Assembly: GCA_902486425.1 (NCBI GenBank)
Contig: CABTOK010000001.1
Coordinates: 1-64,000, forward strand
Direction of reading: 5' to 3'
From: UBA11475 sp902486425
Lineage (GTDB): Bacteria; Bacillota; Clostridia; Christensenellales; Borkfalkiaceae
Length of the DNA: 64,000 bases
The notes beneath the pieces were generated by a model. It was not told the origin of the DNA and made no database searches. It saw nothing but the letters and a program-made list of their open reading frames with translations. Numbering within the stretch: the stretch's first letter is position 1; every line of letters begins with the position of its first letter. Shown here in pieces: positions 42,551-50,868 of this stretch. The position numbers and the translations under genes are program-made.

Positions 42551-43081
42551 ATGTTTTCGGAACTTGTTTTGAAAAGACAGAGTACGAGAGAGTACACCGG
42601 CGCGCCGGTTGATAAAGAAACGGTGCTTAAAATTTTCGATACGGCAAGACTCGCGCCGTCTGCCTGCAACGCCCAGCCATGGGTGATGCACGCAGTCGTT
42701 ACGCCCGAAACCGTTTCTGAAATCGCCAAGGCGGTCAACGTTCTCGGAGCTAACGGCTTCGCTAAAAACGCCGGAGCTTTCGTCGTTATAGAAGAAAAAC
42801 CGGCGGGTATTCTCGACGGACCGGTAAAGATGACCGCAAGCAAAAAATTTTCGCCATACGATACGGGGATACTCACGGCGCATATCGTTCTTGCGGCGGA
42901 AGATATCGGGGTTAAGTCCTGCATACTCGGAATGTTCGACAAGGACGAAATAATAAAAACGCTCGGGCTCGACAAAAACGCGAAGATAGCTCTCGTAGTC
43001 GCTCTCGGATATTCCGAAGAAAATTATCCGATAAGAAACAAAAACAGAAAACCCGCCGAAAAGACGATAAAGATTTATTGA
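42551..43081 (+). CDS. Nitroreductase-family flavoprotein
   Basis: This 176-residue protein starts with the family signature K-R-Q-S-T-R-E-Y, then R-L-A-P-S-A-C-N-A-Q-P-W. It has D-T-G-I-L-T-A-H-I-V-L-A-A and ends L-G-Y-S-E-E-N-Y-P plus a basic tail. It is a short FMN-dependent NAD(P)H oxidoreductase of unknown substrate. Start context AAAGGAG is strong. Neighbours give no clue to substrate. Confidence 0.92.
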   Translation: MFSELVLKRQSTREYTGAPVDKETVLKIFDTARLAPSACNAQPWVMHAVVTPETVSEIAKAVNVLGANGFAKNAGAFVVIEEKPAGILDGPVKMTASKKFSPYDTGILTAHIVLAAEDIGVKSCILGMFDKDEIIKTLGLDKNAKIALVVALGYSEENYPIRNKNRKPAEKTIKIY

Positions 43082-43148
43082 AGCGGCAAGGTTCCGTTTT
43101 TTGCGATTGCGTTTTATAAAAAGGTTAGTTTTAATAGGGGGATAAAAG

Positions 43149-43247
43149 ATGAGTTCGGAAACTTTGGATACTATAATTATAATTTGTGCGGTAATAATAG
43201 TGGGATGTCTCGGCTATTTTATATACAGACTTTTGAAAAACGACTGA
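43149..43247 (+). CDS. 32-residue single-helix membrane protein
   Basis: An ATG behind the very strong AGGGGGGAT opens a 32-residue frame made of a short acidic start, one hydrophobic helix (residues about 8-27, with two cysteines) and a basic end. The quality of the ribosome binding site and the classic membrane topology support a real small gene. It lies 68 bases after the nitroreductase gene. The family was not recognised. Confidence 0.6.
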   Translation: MSSETLDTIIIICAVIIVGCLGYFIYRLLKND

Positions 43248-43527
43248 TTTTTATCTGTTTTACGGGTATTAAGGCATTATATTTAAATGAATATCGGTAT
43301 TTTCGATTTAAAATTTAAAATATAATATAAACGTTCCGGCAATGTTTTTTTCCGGCAACGCTCCGGCGGAAGTCACGATAAAATTAAAAAATCTCTCGTC
43401 GGAACGGCTTTATCGTTTTTCTCGTAAAAAATCTTGTGGTAAAAGGAAAAACAAACCGCAATATTTTGAGTTTATATATATAAATAAAAAATATATAATA
43501 AAAAAAGTGAAAAAACGGTAAAAAAAC

Positions 43528-43556
43528 TTGACAACGGTGATTGCATTTGATAAAAT
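43528..43556 (+). promoter_or_regulatory. Promoter of rpmG-secE-nusG-rplK-rplA
   Basis: TTGACA at 43528-43533, 17-base spacer, TAAAAT at 43551-43556. The gap 43248-43612 otherwise holds only AT-rich sequence and short repeats of TCCGGC. Confidence 0.85.
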
Positions 43557-43612
43557 CAATAAGCACTCCGGAAAAAGGGGTGTAATTTTTTGAGAAAATT
43601 ATAGGTGAAGTT

Positions 43613-43777
43613 ATGGCAACGAAAGGAGCAAGAAGCAAAATAACGCTCGTATGTACGGAATGCAAACAGAGAAATTACGATACTTTCAAAAACAAAAAGA
43701 ACGACCCCGACAGAATCGAGATCAAAAAGTATTGCAAATTCTGCCAGAAGCATACCGTCCACAAGGAAGGTAAATAA
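43613..43777 (+). CDS. rpmG: 50S ribosomal protein L33
   Basis: The 54-residue protein keeps both C-x-x-C pairs of the zinc-binding form (L-V-C-T-E-C and Y-C-K-F-C) with R-N-Y-D-T-F-K-N-K-K-N between. It sits before secE, the usual place in Bacillota. AGGTGAAG precedes the start. Confidence 0.97.
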   Translation: MATKGARSKITLVCTECKQRNYDTFKNKKNDPDRIEIKKYCKFCQKHTVHKEGK

Positions 43778-43844
43778 TTAACGTTTATTTCGTTCCGTGA
43801 AGGGCGGACGAACCGACGAATTTATTCCGCCACGAGGTGCAAAA

Positions 43845-44153
43845 ATGGAAAAAGAAAAAAAACTCACGACCGACGCGGTTACGGCGAATTCTAAGGCCGA
43901 CGAAATAACCACCGCAGACGAAAAGAAGAAAAAAGCTAATCAGAAAGCCGCTAAAAAGGCGAAAAAGAAAGGCGGCTTCGGCAAAAAAGTCAAAGACGTA
44001 TTTTCCGAAATCAAACTTGTTTCGTGGCCGACTTTCGGTAAAATCGTAAAACAGACGGGTATAGTAATTCTCGTCGTAGTAGCGTTTTTGGCTTGCATCG
44101 CTTTATTCGACTGGCCGTTGAGCGTCCTTCTTAAAACTTTGACGAAAAACTGA
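43845..44153 (+). CDS. secE: Preprotein translocase subunit SecE
   Basis: The protein has 102 residues from ATG 43845 behind GAGGTG; an upstream in-frame GTG at 43797 is unsupported. A long Lys/Ala-rich N-terminal extension precedes the conserved amphipathic segment S-E-I-K-L-V-S-W-P-T and one membrane helix. SecE clamps SecY in the translocon. The order rpmG-secE-nusG is standard. Confidence 0.95.
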   Translation: MEKEKKLTTDAVTANSKADEITTADEKKKKANQKAAKKAKKKGGFGKKVKDVFSEIKLVSWPTFGKIVKQTGIVILVVVAFLACIALFDWPLSVLLKTLTKN

Positions 44154-44165
44154 TTAAGGTGAGAT

Positions 44166-44738
44166 ATGGCTATCGAAGACAAGATTGAAGAAGCTAAATG
44201 GTACGTCATTCACACTTATTCGAGTTACGAAACGATGGTTAAGGACAACCTCGAAAAAATTATAGAAAACAACAATCTTCAGGATAAGATTTTCGAGATA
44301 GCGATCCCCACCGAAGAAACCATGGAAGAAAAGGCGAACGGCAAAAAGAAAATTTTCGAAAGAAAAAAATTCCCCGCGTACGTCTTTCTGAAAATGATAT
44401 TCTCGAACGATCTCTGGTACCTTATCACCAACATAAGAGGCGTTACCGGATTCGTAGGTCCTCAGGGCAGACCGATGCCGCTTACCGCGGACGAAGTTAT
44501 GCGTTTAGGCCTTACCAAAGTCGCGGTCGACGTAGATTTCGAAGTCGGTGACGACGTAACGGTTATGTCCGGTCCGCTCGAATCGTTCTCCGGTAAAATC
44601 GTCGAACTCAACGACCTTACGCAGAAAGCTAAGGTAAACGTCGTTATGTTCGGAAGAAGCACCGAAGTAGAACTCGATTACGTTCAGATCAAAAAGACTC
44701 CGAAGAACGTAGAAGTCGAAGAAAAGACGGAAGAATAA
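44166..44738 (+). CDS. nusG: Transcription termination/antitermination protein NusG
   Basis: The 190-residue protein has the NGN domain (K-W-Y-V-I-H-T-Y-S-S-Y-E, P-A-Y-V-F-L-K-M, V-R/T-G-F-V-G) and a C-terminal KOW domain (G-D-D-V-T-V-M-S-G-P, F-G-R-S-T-E-V-E-L). It binds RNA polymerase and couples it to ribosomes or Rho. It lies 12 bases after secE. A small hairpin (44773-44790) follows. Confidence 0.97.
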   Translation: MAIEDKIEEAKWYVIHTYSSYETMVKDNLEKIIENNNLQDKIFEIAIPTEETMEEKANGKKKIFERKKFPAYVFLKMIFSNDLWYLITNIRGVTGFVGPQGRPMPLTADEVMRLGLTKVAVDVDFEVGDDVTVMSGPLESFSGKIVELNDLTQKAKVNVVMFGRSTEVELDYVQIKKTPKNVEVEEKTEE

Positions 44739-44796
44739 ACCATAGAACATACGGTTATAAAATTACGAATTCCGACGCATAAAAGCGTCGTTATTT

Positions 44797-44846
44797 AGTG
44801 GGAGTAACGCCAAATCCAATTTACCGGCGTTACGTTATTCACCACG
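44797..44846 (+). promoter_or_regulatory. Candidate L1-binding mRNA element upstream of rplK
   Basis: The sequence AGTGGGAG begins an outer helix GTGG/CCAC (44798-44801 with 44842-44845) separated by an asymmetric loop from an inner helix TAACGCC/GGCGTTA. Ribosomal protein L1 represses its own operon by binding a mimic of its rRNA site. The same layout recurs before rplA. Confidence 0.55.
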
Positions 44847-44864
44847 GCATGGAGGAAACACATT

Positions 44865-45290
44865 ATGGCAAAGAAAGTTACTGCGATTGTCAAATTGCAA
44901 TTACCCGCAGGCAAGGCAACCCCGGGCCCCCCGGTAGGTTCGACCTTAGGTCCTCACGGTATCAATATTCCCGGTTTCACTAAGGAATTCAACGCCAAGA
45001 CGCAGGATCAGGCAGGACTTATAATCCCGGTCGTTATGACCATTTATCAGGATCGTTCGTTCACGTTCGTATTAAAGACTCCGCCGGCAGCAGTTCTTAT
45101 CAAAAAGGCTTGCGGCATTGCGAAGGCTTCGGGTGCACCGAACAAAAATAAGGTTGCCAAGATCACCAGAGCTCAGGTAGAAGAAATCGCCAAGACGAAG
45201 ATGCCTGACCTTAACGCTACTACCCTTGAAGCTGCCGCGAGCATGATCGCAGGTACTGCAAGAAGCATGGGCGTAGAAGTCGTAGACTAA
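44865..45290 (+). CDS. rplK: 50S ribosomal protein L11
   Basis: The 141-residue protein matches L11 from start to end: V-K-L-Q-L-P-A-G-K-A-T-P-G-P-P-V-G, then F-N-A-K-T and the C-terminal rRNA-binding domain with P-P-A-A-V-L-I-K-K-A and I-A-G-T-A-R-S-M-G. It forms the GTPase-associated stalk base with L10/L12. ATGGAGG precedes the start. It is followed by rplA. Confidence 0.98.
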   Translation: MAKKVTAIVKLQLPAGKATPGPPVGSTLGPHGINIPGFTKEFNAKTQDQAGLIIPVVMTIYQDRSFTFVLKTPPAAVLIKKACGIAKASGAPNKNKVAKITRAQVEEIAKTKMPDLNATTLEAAASMIAGTARSMGVEVVD

Positions 45291-45297
45291 TTGTTTT

Positions 45298-45327
45298 AGT
45301 GGGAGAGCACCGCTCGACAAGACCACA
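45298..45327 (+). promoter_or_regulatory. Candidate second L1-binding element upstream of rplA
   Basis: AGTGGGAG again begins an outer GTGG/CCAC helix (45299-45302 with 45323-45326) around an inner GAGC/GCTC hairpin, directly before ATGGAGG and rplA. Two copies in one operon suggest that each gene is repressed separately. Confidence 0.55.
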
Positions 45328-45339
45328 TGGAGGATTTAA

Positions 45340-46029
45340 ATGAAACACGGAAAAAAATATCTTGATAGCGCAAAGACTATCGACAGAACTAAATTATACG
45401 ATGCAGGCGAAGCGTTGGATCTCGTAGTAAACGGTTCCAAAGCAAAATTCGACGAAACGGTTGAACTTCACGTCAGACTCGGCGTTGATCCGAAACAGGC
45501 TGACCAGCAGGTCAGAGGCGTTATCGTCCTTCCCAACGGAACGGGCAAAACCGTAAGAGTTTTGGTTCTCGCAAAGGGTGAAAAGGCTGACGTCGCCAAA
45601 GAAGCGGGCGCAGATTTCGTAGGCGCCGAAGAAATGGTTCAGAAAATCCAGACCGAAAACTGGTTCGATTACGACGTAATCATCACGACTCCCGATATGA
45701 TGGGCGTCGTTGGCCGTATCGGTAAGATCTTAGGACCCAAGGGCTTAATGCCCAACCCCAAGTCCGGTACCGTTACCATGGACGTAGCCAAGGCTGTCAA
45801 AGACGCCAAAGCAGGTAAAGTCGAATACAGACTCGACAAGACCGCAATCATCCACTGCATTATCGGTAAGAAGAGCTTCGGTAAAGAAAAACTTCTCGAA
45901 AACTATGAAGCGCTTATGGACGCGATCATCAAAGCGAAACCCGCTGCGGCTAAAGGTTTGTATGTAAAGAGCGTTGCTCTCGCAAGCACCATGGGTCCCG
46001 GCGTAAGAGTCGTTGCAAGACAGGCTTAA
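45340..46029 (+). CDS. rplA: 50S ribosomal protein L1
   Basis: The 229-residue protein has the L1 landmarks G-K-K-Y near the start, E-L-H-V-R-L-G-V-D-P-K-Q-A-D-Q-Q-V-R-G, G-A-D-F-V-G and L-G-P-K-G-L-M-P-N-P-K-S-G-T-V. L1 forms the stalk that moves E-site tRNA and is the likely repressor of its own operon. Confidence 0.98.
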   Translation: MKHGKKYLDSAKTIDRTKLYDAGEALDLVVNGSKAKFDETVELHVRLGVDPKQADQQVRGVIVLPNGTGKTVRVLVLAKGEKADVAKEAGADFVGAEEMVQKIQTENWFDYDVIITTPDMMGVVGRIGKILGPKGLMPNPKSGTVTMDVAKAVKDAKAGKVEYRLDKTAIIHCIIGKKSFGKEKLLENYEALMDAIIKAKPAAAKGLYVKSVALASTMGPGVRVVARQA

Positions 46030-46150
46030 CGGCTTACAGGTCGTAAATAAATTCGTATATATTTTATAATATTTGATTATTATATAATATGTAGGGACGG
46101 ATTTATGCTTCGGCGAGAAATTATTATTCCGCCAAAACTGCGATAAACGA

Positions 46151-46179
46151 TTGACAAACGCAAAGTTTGGTTATATAAT
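46151..46179 (+). promoter_or_regulatory. Consensus promoter of rplJ-rplL
   Basis: TTGACA at 46151-46156, 17-base spacer, TATAAT at 46174-46179. A full consensus match. Between rplA and this promoter only AT-rich sequence is seen. Confidence 0.9.
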
Positions 46180-46185
46180 TTATTG

Positions 46186-46310
46186 CGTAAAACGAAATAA
46201 CCGCAGACAGCAGGTGGACGTAACGTTCTCAATATCCCGCCGAGGTAAACTTTAAGACTTAAAATTTAAGTCCCGTTGTCCTTGGCGTCAGCGGGACTTT
46301 CTTTTTCGTC
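46186..46310 (+). promoter_or_regulatory. L10 leader with attenuator hairpin
   Basis: The 200-base leader of rplJ contains a structured region with GCAGGTGGACGTAACG and CCGCCGAGGT segments, then an attenuator stem AAGTCCCG/CGGGACTT (46268-46275 with 46292-46299) and a T-rich tail. This is the usual position and form of the leader bound by the L10-L12 complex. Confidence 0.8.
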
Positions 46311-46379
46311 CTTATGGACATAAAATAAAAAACTTAACGGTTTAGTTACTTACGTTAAATAAAACAGGAGGTAAACACA

Positions 46380-46880
46380 GTGTCGGCAAATATCGAACTT
46401 AAAAAAGAAGTCGTTGCTTCCATTTCGGAAAAGATCAAGAATTCCAAATCGGTAGTTCTCGTTCATTTCCACGGACTTACGGTTGCGGAAGACACCGCTA
46501 TAAGAAACGAATTCAGAAAAGCGGAAGTAGAATATAAAGTCTACAAGAACACGCTCGTAAGAAAGGCATTCGATCTTCTCGGTATCAACAATTTCGACAA
46601 CGACCTTAACGGACCTACCGCCGTTGCTTTCGGCAATGACGAAACGGGCGCTGCAAAGCAGGTTGTCGAAGCAGCTAAAAAGTATGCGGACAAAGTAAAT
46701 GTAAAGAGCGGTTATATCGCAGGCGAATACGAAGACGAAGCTGGCGTTAAAAAGTACGCGGCTATTCCTTCGAAACCCGAACTTTACTCTATGCTTGCCG
46801 GAACCCTTTCGAACTTCACGAGAGGACTTGCAGTCGCTATCAAGGCGGTTGCGGACAAACAAGCCGAAGCTCAGGCTTAA
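46380..46880 (+). CDS. rplJ: 50S ribosomal protein L10
   Basis: The 166-residue protein starts at GTG 46380, eight bases after AGGAGGT. It has S-V-V-L-V-H-F-H-G-L-T-V near the N terminus, then Y-K-V-Y-K-N-T-L-V-R-K-A and the C-terminal helix that carries L12 dimers (M-L-A-G-T-L-S-N-F-T-R-G-L-A). Expression is probably limited by its own leader. Confidence 0.97.
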   Translation: MSANIELKKEVVASISEKIKNSKSVVLVHFHGLTVAEDTAIRNEFRKAEVEYKVYKNTLVRKAFDLLGINNFDNDLNGPTAVAFGNDETGAAKQVVEAAKKYADKVNVKSGYIAGEYEDEAGVKKYAAIPSKPELYSMLAGTLSNFTRGLAVAIKAVADKQAEAQA

Positions 46881-46927
46881 TTCGGGCTGAAATAATTTTA
46901 ATTTAAGAATTTAAGGAGAACAAAATC

Positions 46928-47296
46928 ATGGCAGATATCAATAAGATGATCGAAGAGATCAAAGGTATGACCGTCGTTGAACTTAACGACTTAGTAAAAG
47001 CTATCGAAACCGAATTCGGCGTAAGCGCGGCTGCTCCCGTAGCGGTTGCAGGCGTTGCTGCTGCAGCAGCTCCCGCTGAAGAAGAAAAGACCGAATTCAA
47101 AGTAAGCATCAAGAGCGCAGGCGCTAACAAGATCGCAGTTATCAAAGCTGTAAGAGAATTCACCGGCCTCGGACTCGTTGAAGCTAAACAGCTCGTTGAA
47201 AAACTCGGCGTAATCAAAGAAAACGCTTCCAAGGAAGAAGCAGCTAAGATTGCTGACGCTTTAAAGGCAGCAGGCGCAGAAGCGGCTATCGACTAA
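46928..47296 (+). CDS. rplL: 50S ribosomal protein L7/L12
   Basis: The 122-residue protein has the N-terminal dimerisation region (M-I-E-E-I-K-G-M-T-V-V-E-L-N), an Ala/Val-rich hinge and the C-terminal domain E-K-T-E-F-K-V-S-I with K-I-A-V-I-K-A-V-R and G-L-G-L-V-E-A-K-Q-L-V-E. It ends at a terminator; rpoB, often next, is not here. Confidence 0.98.
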   Translation: MADINKMIEEIKGMTVVELNDLVKAIETEFGVSAAAPVAVAGVAAAAAPAEEEKTEFKVSIKSAGANKIAVIKAVREFTGLGLVEAKQLVEKLGVIKENASKEEAAKIADALKAAGAEAAID

Positions 47297-47321
47297 TTCG
47301 ATTATTTAATTTAAGTAACCG

Positions 47322-47357
47322 TAATCCCGCGTGGCATAATAGCCATGCGGGATTTTG
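47322..47357 (+). terminator. Terminator of rplJ-rplL
   Basis: A 13-bp stem with one G-U pair (AATCCCGCGTGGC / GCCATGCGGGATT) is followed by a T-rich tail. Confidence 0.88.
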
Positions 47358-47482
47358 TTTGCGGTAAAAAACCATTAAAACCTAATGCGATAAAACGGTG
47401 TCGTATTTTGTTATTATCTTGAAAAAATGTTCTTATAAAAGCGATATAAAAGAGTTAAAAACGAAAATAATTTGAATATACG

Positions 47483-47511
47483 TTGACATTAGGGTAGTTT
47501 TATTATAAAAT
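47483..47511 (+). promoter_or_regulatory. Promoter of the cyclophilin-like lipoprotein gene
   Basis: TTGACA at 47483-47488, 17-base spacer, TAAAAT at 47506-47511, about 100 bases before the gene. Confidence 0.85.
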
Positions 47512-47614
47512 TATTATAGTATTTAAATAACAAAATATTTACGGTAATAAACGGACGGGCGGTTTTAAAAATAAAACCTTCCGGTCGGAATATATCCTTA
47601 TACAGGAGAAAGAA

Positions 47615-48577
47615 ATGAAAAAGTTTATCACAAAATTACTCGTTCTCGTAACGGCTGCAGCTTGCTGCTGCTCTTTCGCGGCATGCAAAACCACCGAGCC
47701 GACTTCCGTAGCTACGGTTAAGGTAACCGTTTATAAGGGCGCAGGCGCAAGCGAAGAAGTAACCTTAAAATTCGACCTTTACAAAAAGCTTGCTCCCAAG
47801 AGCGTAGAAAAGATTACCGCCGCGGCTAACAGCGGTTACTATGACAATATGTTTTTTTACGAAGCCGCAACCAAGGCGGGTTCGAGCTTTACGGGCGTTA
47901 AAGTTTTCGGCGAAGTCAAATACGTAAACGGCAAAGCGACTCTTACCGGTGCGGATGAAAACGGCGAAATCGTAGTAGGCAATCAGGATGTCGAAAACGA
48001 CCGCTATATCTCGGGCGAATTTGCTAACGGCGGCACCGTAGGTTCCGATAAAGAAGCGAAAATCGGCAGCATTCTCGTATGGCACTGGGGCGAAGCGAAC
48101 GAAAGCGGCACTCTCAGCCAGTCGCAGTTCAATACCGGATACGAAAATACTTCCGATCCCGGTATGCTTATGATTCCTACCGTTTCCGGACAGTTCAAAG
48201 ATTCCGAAAACAATTCCACCACCGTTACCGTTGCGGGCGACGTTCAGGACGACTATAAGGACGCTTTGAGACTTATTCTCGGCTTAACCGTAGACAGCGA
48301 ATCTTATGACAACTACGACTCCGAGAATATGGAAACTTACCATATTTTCTATTCGCTCGAAACCGCTGCGGACGGAACCAAAACATTGGTTAAAAAGCTT
48401 CTTACCGACGACGAATACGAAGACCTTACGCAGGAAGATCTCGACAAGATTTATAATCCGCTCGATAAAGATATGGTTATCGCGGGTTACGACTATTCCA
48501 AGTATCAGGAAAGAACGGTAAAAGCTCCCAAATACGAATACAGAATCGTTATAAATTCCGTAACCGTAAAGAAATAA
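47615..48577 (+). CDS. Lipoprotein with divergent cyclophilin-type peptidyl-prolyl isomerase domain
   Basis: The 320-residue protein has a signal peptide ending in the lipobox S-F-A-A-C. The mature part contains a cyclophilin pattern: beta strands ending in L-A-P-K-S-V-E-K-I-T-A-A-A-N-S-G-Y-Y-D-N-M-F-F-Y, then the G-G-T-V and later P-G-M-L-M-I segments. Two acidic insertions and a Cys-rich signal peptide are unusual. It would fold exported proteins at the cell surface. Some active-site positions differ from classical cyclophilins, so enzymatic activity is uncertain. AGGAG precedes the start. Confidence 0.82.
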   Translation: MKKFITKLLVLVTAAACCCSFAACKTTEPTSVATVKVTVYKGAGASEEVTLKFDLYKKLAPKSVEKITAAANSGYYDNMFFYEAATKAGSSFTGVKVFGEVKYVNGKATLTGADENGEIVVGNQDVENDRYISGEFANGGTVGSDKEAKIGSILVWHWGEANESGTLSQSQFNTGYENTSDPGMLMIPTVSGQFKDSENNSTTVTVAGDVQDDYKDALRLILGLTVDSESYDNYDSENMETYHIFYSLETAADGTKTLVKKLLTDDEYEDLTQEDLDKIYNPLDKDMVIAGYDYSKYQERTVKAPKYEYRIVINSVTVKK

Positions 48578-48594
48578 AGTTGAATAAAAAGCAT

Positions 48595-48623
48595 AAAAGG
48601 CTCGCTTTCTGCGAGCCTTTTTT
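48595..48623 (+). terminator. Terminator of the lipoprotein gene
   Basis: The stem AAAAGGCTCGC/GCGAGCCTTTT with a TTTCT loop ends in T6. Confidence 0.9.
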
Positions 48624-48702
48624 ACTGCCATTTAAAATTTTTTGTATATTAAAGTACGGTTACGGCAATAATTATTCCGTAAAAATCAAACGGAGAATTT
48701 GT

Positions 48703-49020
48703 ATGAAAACTTCCGGGAATTATATAAAAGACTACTATTTAAGCGAGCAAAAAAAAGGAGAGTATCTGAATTCGGACTTGGCTCCTGACGCTTTCGGACC
48801 GAAAGCGTTTTGCGGGTTAAGGGCGGCGGTGCTCGGCGATAGCGAGTTCCGCTCGGTAAAAAAAGAAATAAACTATATGATTTACCGTCTTTTGAAAAAC
48901 GGAAAGGAAAAGGAAGCCTCTCTAAAAAAGGAGATAGCCGCATTAAAAACCGAAAACGCAGAATTAAAGCAAAAAATCAGCGACTTGAACGGCAAAAACG
49001 GCGACTCTCAAATGGCTTAA
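48703..49020 (+). CDS. Hypothetical protein with C-terminal coiled coil
   Basis: The 105-residue protein begins at ATG 48703 behind CGGAGAA; the longer frame from 48580 runs through the previous terminator. It is not recognised. The N-terminal 60 residues are polar; residues about 65-98 show a heptad pattern (K-K-E-I-A-A-L-K-T-E-N-A-E-L-K-Q-K-I) typical of a coiled coil. It precedes the nifS-type gene, which has its own promoter. Confidence 0.65.
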   Translation: MKTSGNYIKDYYLSEQKKGEYLNSDLAPDAFGPKAFCGLRAAVLGDSEFRSVKKEINYMIYRLLKNGKEKEASLKKEIAALKTENAELKQKISDLNGKNGDSQMA

Positions 49021-49034
49021 AAACCGAATAAAAA

Positions 49035-49063
49035 TTGACTACTTAAAAAAAAGCGGATATAAT
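49035..49063 (+). promoter_or_regulatory. Promoter placing the transcription start at the nifS ATG
   Basis: TTGACT at 49035-49040, 17-base spacer, TATAAT at 49058-49063. The ATG begins at 49070, seven bases after the -10, so the mRNA should be leaderless. No Shine-Dalgarno is present. Confidence 0.75.
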
Positions 49064-49069
49064 ATAGGT

Positions 49070-50215
49070 ATGAAAGAAATTTACCTTGACAATTCCGCAA
49101 CCACGCCGCTTTCGGAAGAAGTTCTTGCGGCGATGGCCCCGTACCTTACGGGGAATTTCGGCAACCCGGACAGTCTTCATTCTTACGGGCGTTCGGCAGT
49201 CAAAGCCGTTGACGAAGCGAGAGATCTTATTGCGGAATGTCTGCATGCGAAATCAAACGAAATATATTTTACGTCGGGAGCGACCGAGAGCGATAACTGG
49301 GCGCTTAAAGGAACGCTCGCCGCGAGTAAAAAGGGCAAGCACGCTCTTGTAAGTTCGATAGAACATCCCGCGCTTATCAAACCCGCAAACTATCTTAAAA
49401 CCCGCGGCTATGATATAGATTTTATTCCCGCTGACAAAAGCGGAATAATAGACGTAGACTTCTTAAAAAGATCCGTCCGGAACGATACCGTCATAGTCTG
49501 CTGCATGACCGCAAATAACGAAATCGGAACGATTCAGCCGCTGGACGAAGTGGTAAAAGCCGTAAAGTCCGTAGGAGCTTACGCCATGACAGACGCTGTG
49601 CAGGCGGTGGGTGCGCTCGATATATCGGTGGATAAGACCGGGGTGGATATGCTTTCGCTCTCCGCGCATAAGTTTTACGGTCCTAAGGGCGTTGGACTTT
49701 TATACGTGAAAACGGGAGTGAAAATAGATCCGCTTGTCGAAGGCGGCGAGCAGGAACGAAAAAAACGCGGCGGCACGACAAACGTCGCAGGTGTTGTAGG
49801 TATGTCGGTTGCTTTAAAAAGAGCTATCGACGACAGAGAGTATAATTCTGCTAAAATTTTAGCCTTGCGCGAACGCTTTGTAGACGAAGTTCTGTCGGGC
49901 ATAAGCGGCGTAAAGTTAAACGGCGACAGAGAAAAAAGGCTGCCGCTCAATGCGGACTTTTCGTTCGAGGGAGTAAACGGCGAAGCCCTTTTATATAATC
50001 TCGATTTGGCGGGAATAGCCGCTTCTAACGGTTCGGCATGTTCTTCCGGTACGGTGGAACCGTCGCACGTTTTGTCCGCGATAGGACTGAGCGCAAAAGA
50101 AGCTTCGTCTTCCGTACGGTTCACGTTTGGCAAAAACAACACGGCAGAAGAAGTGGATTTCGCCGCAAAAACGCTTAAAATCTGCGTAGAAAGGCTGAGA
50201 AATCTGCAAAAATAA
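49070..50215 (+). CDS. nifS: Cysteine desulfurase (NifS/IscS type)
   Basis: The 381-residue PLP enzyme opens I-Y-L-D-N-S-A-T-T-P, has N-N-E-I-G-T-I-Q, the PLP lysine in S-A-H-K-F-Y-G-P-K-G (Lys201), and the active cysteine in G-S-A-C-S-S-G (Cys324), with G-G-E-Q-E in between. It releases sulfur from cysteine for Fe-S clusters or tRNA thiolation. No iscU or mnmA is adjacent. The predicted mRNA starts at or next to the ATG. nifS and iscS cannot be told apart here. Confidence 0.95.
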   Translation: MKEIYLDNSATTPLSEEVLAAMAPYLTGNFGNPDSLHSYGRSAVKAVDEARDLIAECLHAKSNEIYFTSGATESDNWALKGTLAASKKGKHALVSSIEHPALIKPANYLKTRGYDIDFIPADKSGIIDVDFLKRSVRNDTVIVCCMTANNEIGTIQPLDEVVKAVKSVGAYAMTDAVQAVGALDISVDKTGVDMLSLSAHKFYGPKGVGLLYVKTGVKIDPLVEGGEQERKKRGGTTNVAGVVGMSVALKRAIDDREYNSAKILALRERFVDEVLSGISGVKLNGDREKRLPLNADFSFEGVNGEALLYNLDLAGIAASNGSACSSGTVEPSHVLSAIGLSAKEASSSVRFTFGKNNTAEEVDFAAKTLKICVERLRNLQK

Positions 50216-50336
50216 AGTTTTTCTCGCTAAAAAGCGGTAAAAACAACATAAAACACTGCATAATAAATAAAAATTTACGCATACTTATATTGCCGGGAAC
50301 CGAAAATAAAGGCTGAAAATCCGGCAAAGGGGAATT

Positions 50337-50504
50337 ATGGAAAGTAAATTTTGTTTAGGTTTAGCCCTCGGGATGCTCGGCGGCGCGCTTATAATAGCCA
50401 ATTCGCAAAAGGCTAAAAAAGCCGTGACCACTGCGCAGAATAAAATTCTCGATAAAATTACCGAACTCAAAAACAAAACTTCGGAACAATATGAGGAAGA
50501 ATAG
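50337..50504 (+). CDS. 55-residue YtxH-like membrane-anchored protein
   Basis: The frame begins at ATG behind AAAGGGG. A glycine-rich hydrophobic segment (L-G-L-A-L-G-M-L-G-G-A-L-I-I-A, residues 7-21) is followed by a Lys/Gln-rich helical tail ending in glutamates. This is the layout of YtxH-type small proteins of unknown function. Confidence 0.65.
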   Translation: MESKFCLGLALGMLGGALIIANSQKAKKAVTTAQNKILDKITELKNKTSEQYEEE

Positions 50505-50642
50505 CGGGAAGAAGCCTGAAAACCGAATAAAACAATATTATAAAAACGTCTCGGTATAACGGGGCGTTTTTATGTAAAAGCTTCAATGGTTCAAAAAAAC
50601 CATATAGCAAATCTATTATCGGGTAATAAAAAAGTAACGTTC

Positions 50643-50671
50643 TTGTAATTTGATTTTTCGTTTGTTATAAT
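50643..50671 (+). promoter_or_regulatory. Promoter of the 37-residue gene
   Basis: TTGTAA at 50643-50648, 17-base spacer, TATAAT at 50666-50671. A cleft of about 50 bases leads to a strong ribosome binding site. Confidence 0.8.
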
Positions 50672-50724
50672 GTCGCCGTAATCAACAAGGTTACGAAAAA
50701 GAAAAAACTCCGGAGGAAACTATT

Positions 50725-50838
50725 ATGACAAACAACATTCAAAAGGCAAAAGAACTTATCGGCTGCCTTGCAAGCGGCGCCGTCGAAATGGCAAAATTTC
50801 TTCTTAAAGAAGACTACATTCAGCACAATAAATTCTGA
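50725..50838 (+). CDS. 37-residue amphipathic microprotein
   Basis: The gene is a complete small unit: promoter at 50643, Shine-Dalgarno CGGAGGAAA, ATG at 50725, stop at 50838 and a strong terminator at 50869. The peptide is helix-forming with a hydrophobic face (I-G-C-L-A-S-G-A-V-E-M-A-K-F-L-L) and a polar end. The family was not recognised. It could act at the membrane or bind a protein partner; the transcript could also be a dual-function RNA. Confidence 0.65.
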   Translation: MTNNIQKAKELIGCLASGAVEMAKFLLKEDYIQHNKF

Positions 50839-50868
50839 GATGGTAATAAAAGCGGCAGAACTGCCTAT

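Noticed and set aside
46030..46150. Small gene between rplA and the rplJ promoter
   Set aside because: No frame with a ribosome binding site; the stretch is AT-rich and appears non-coding.
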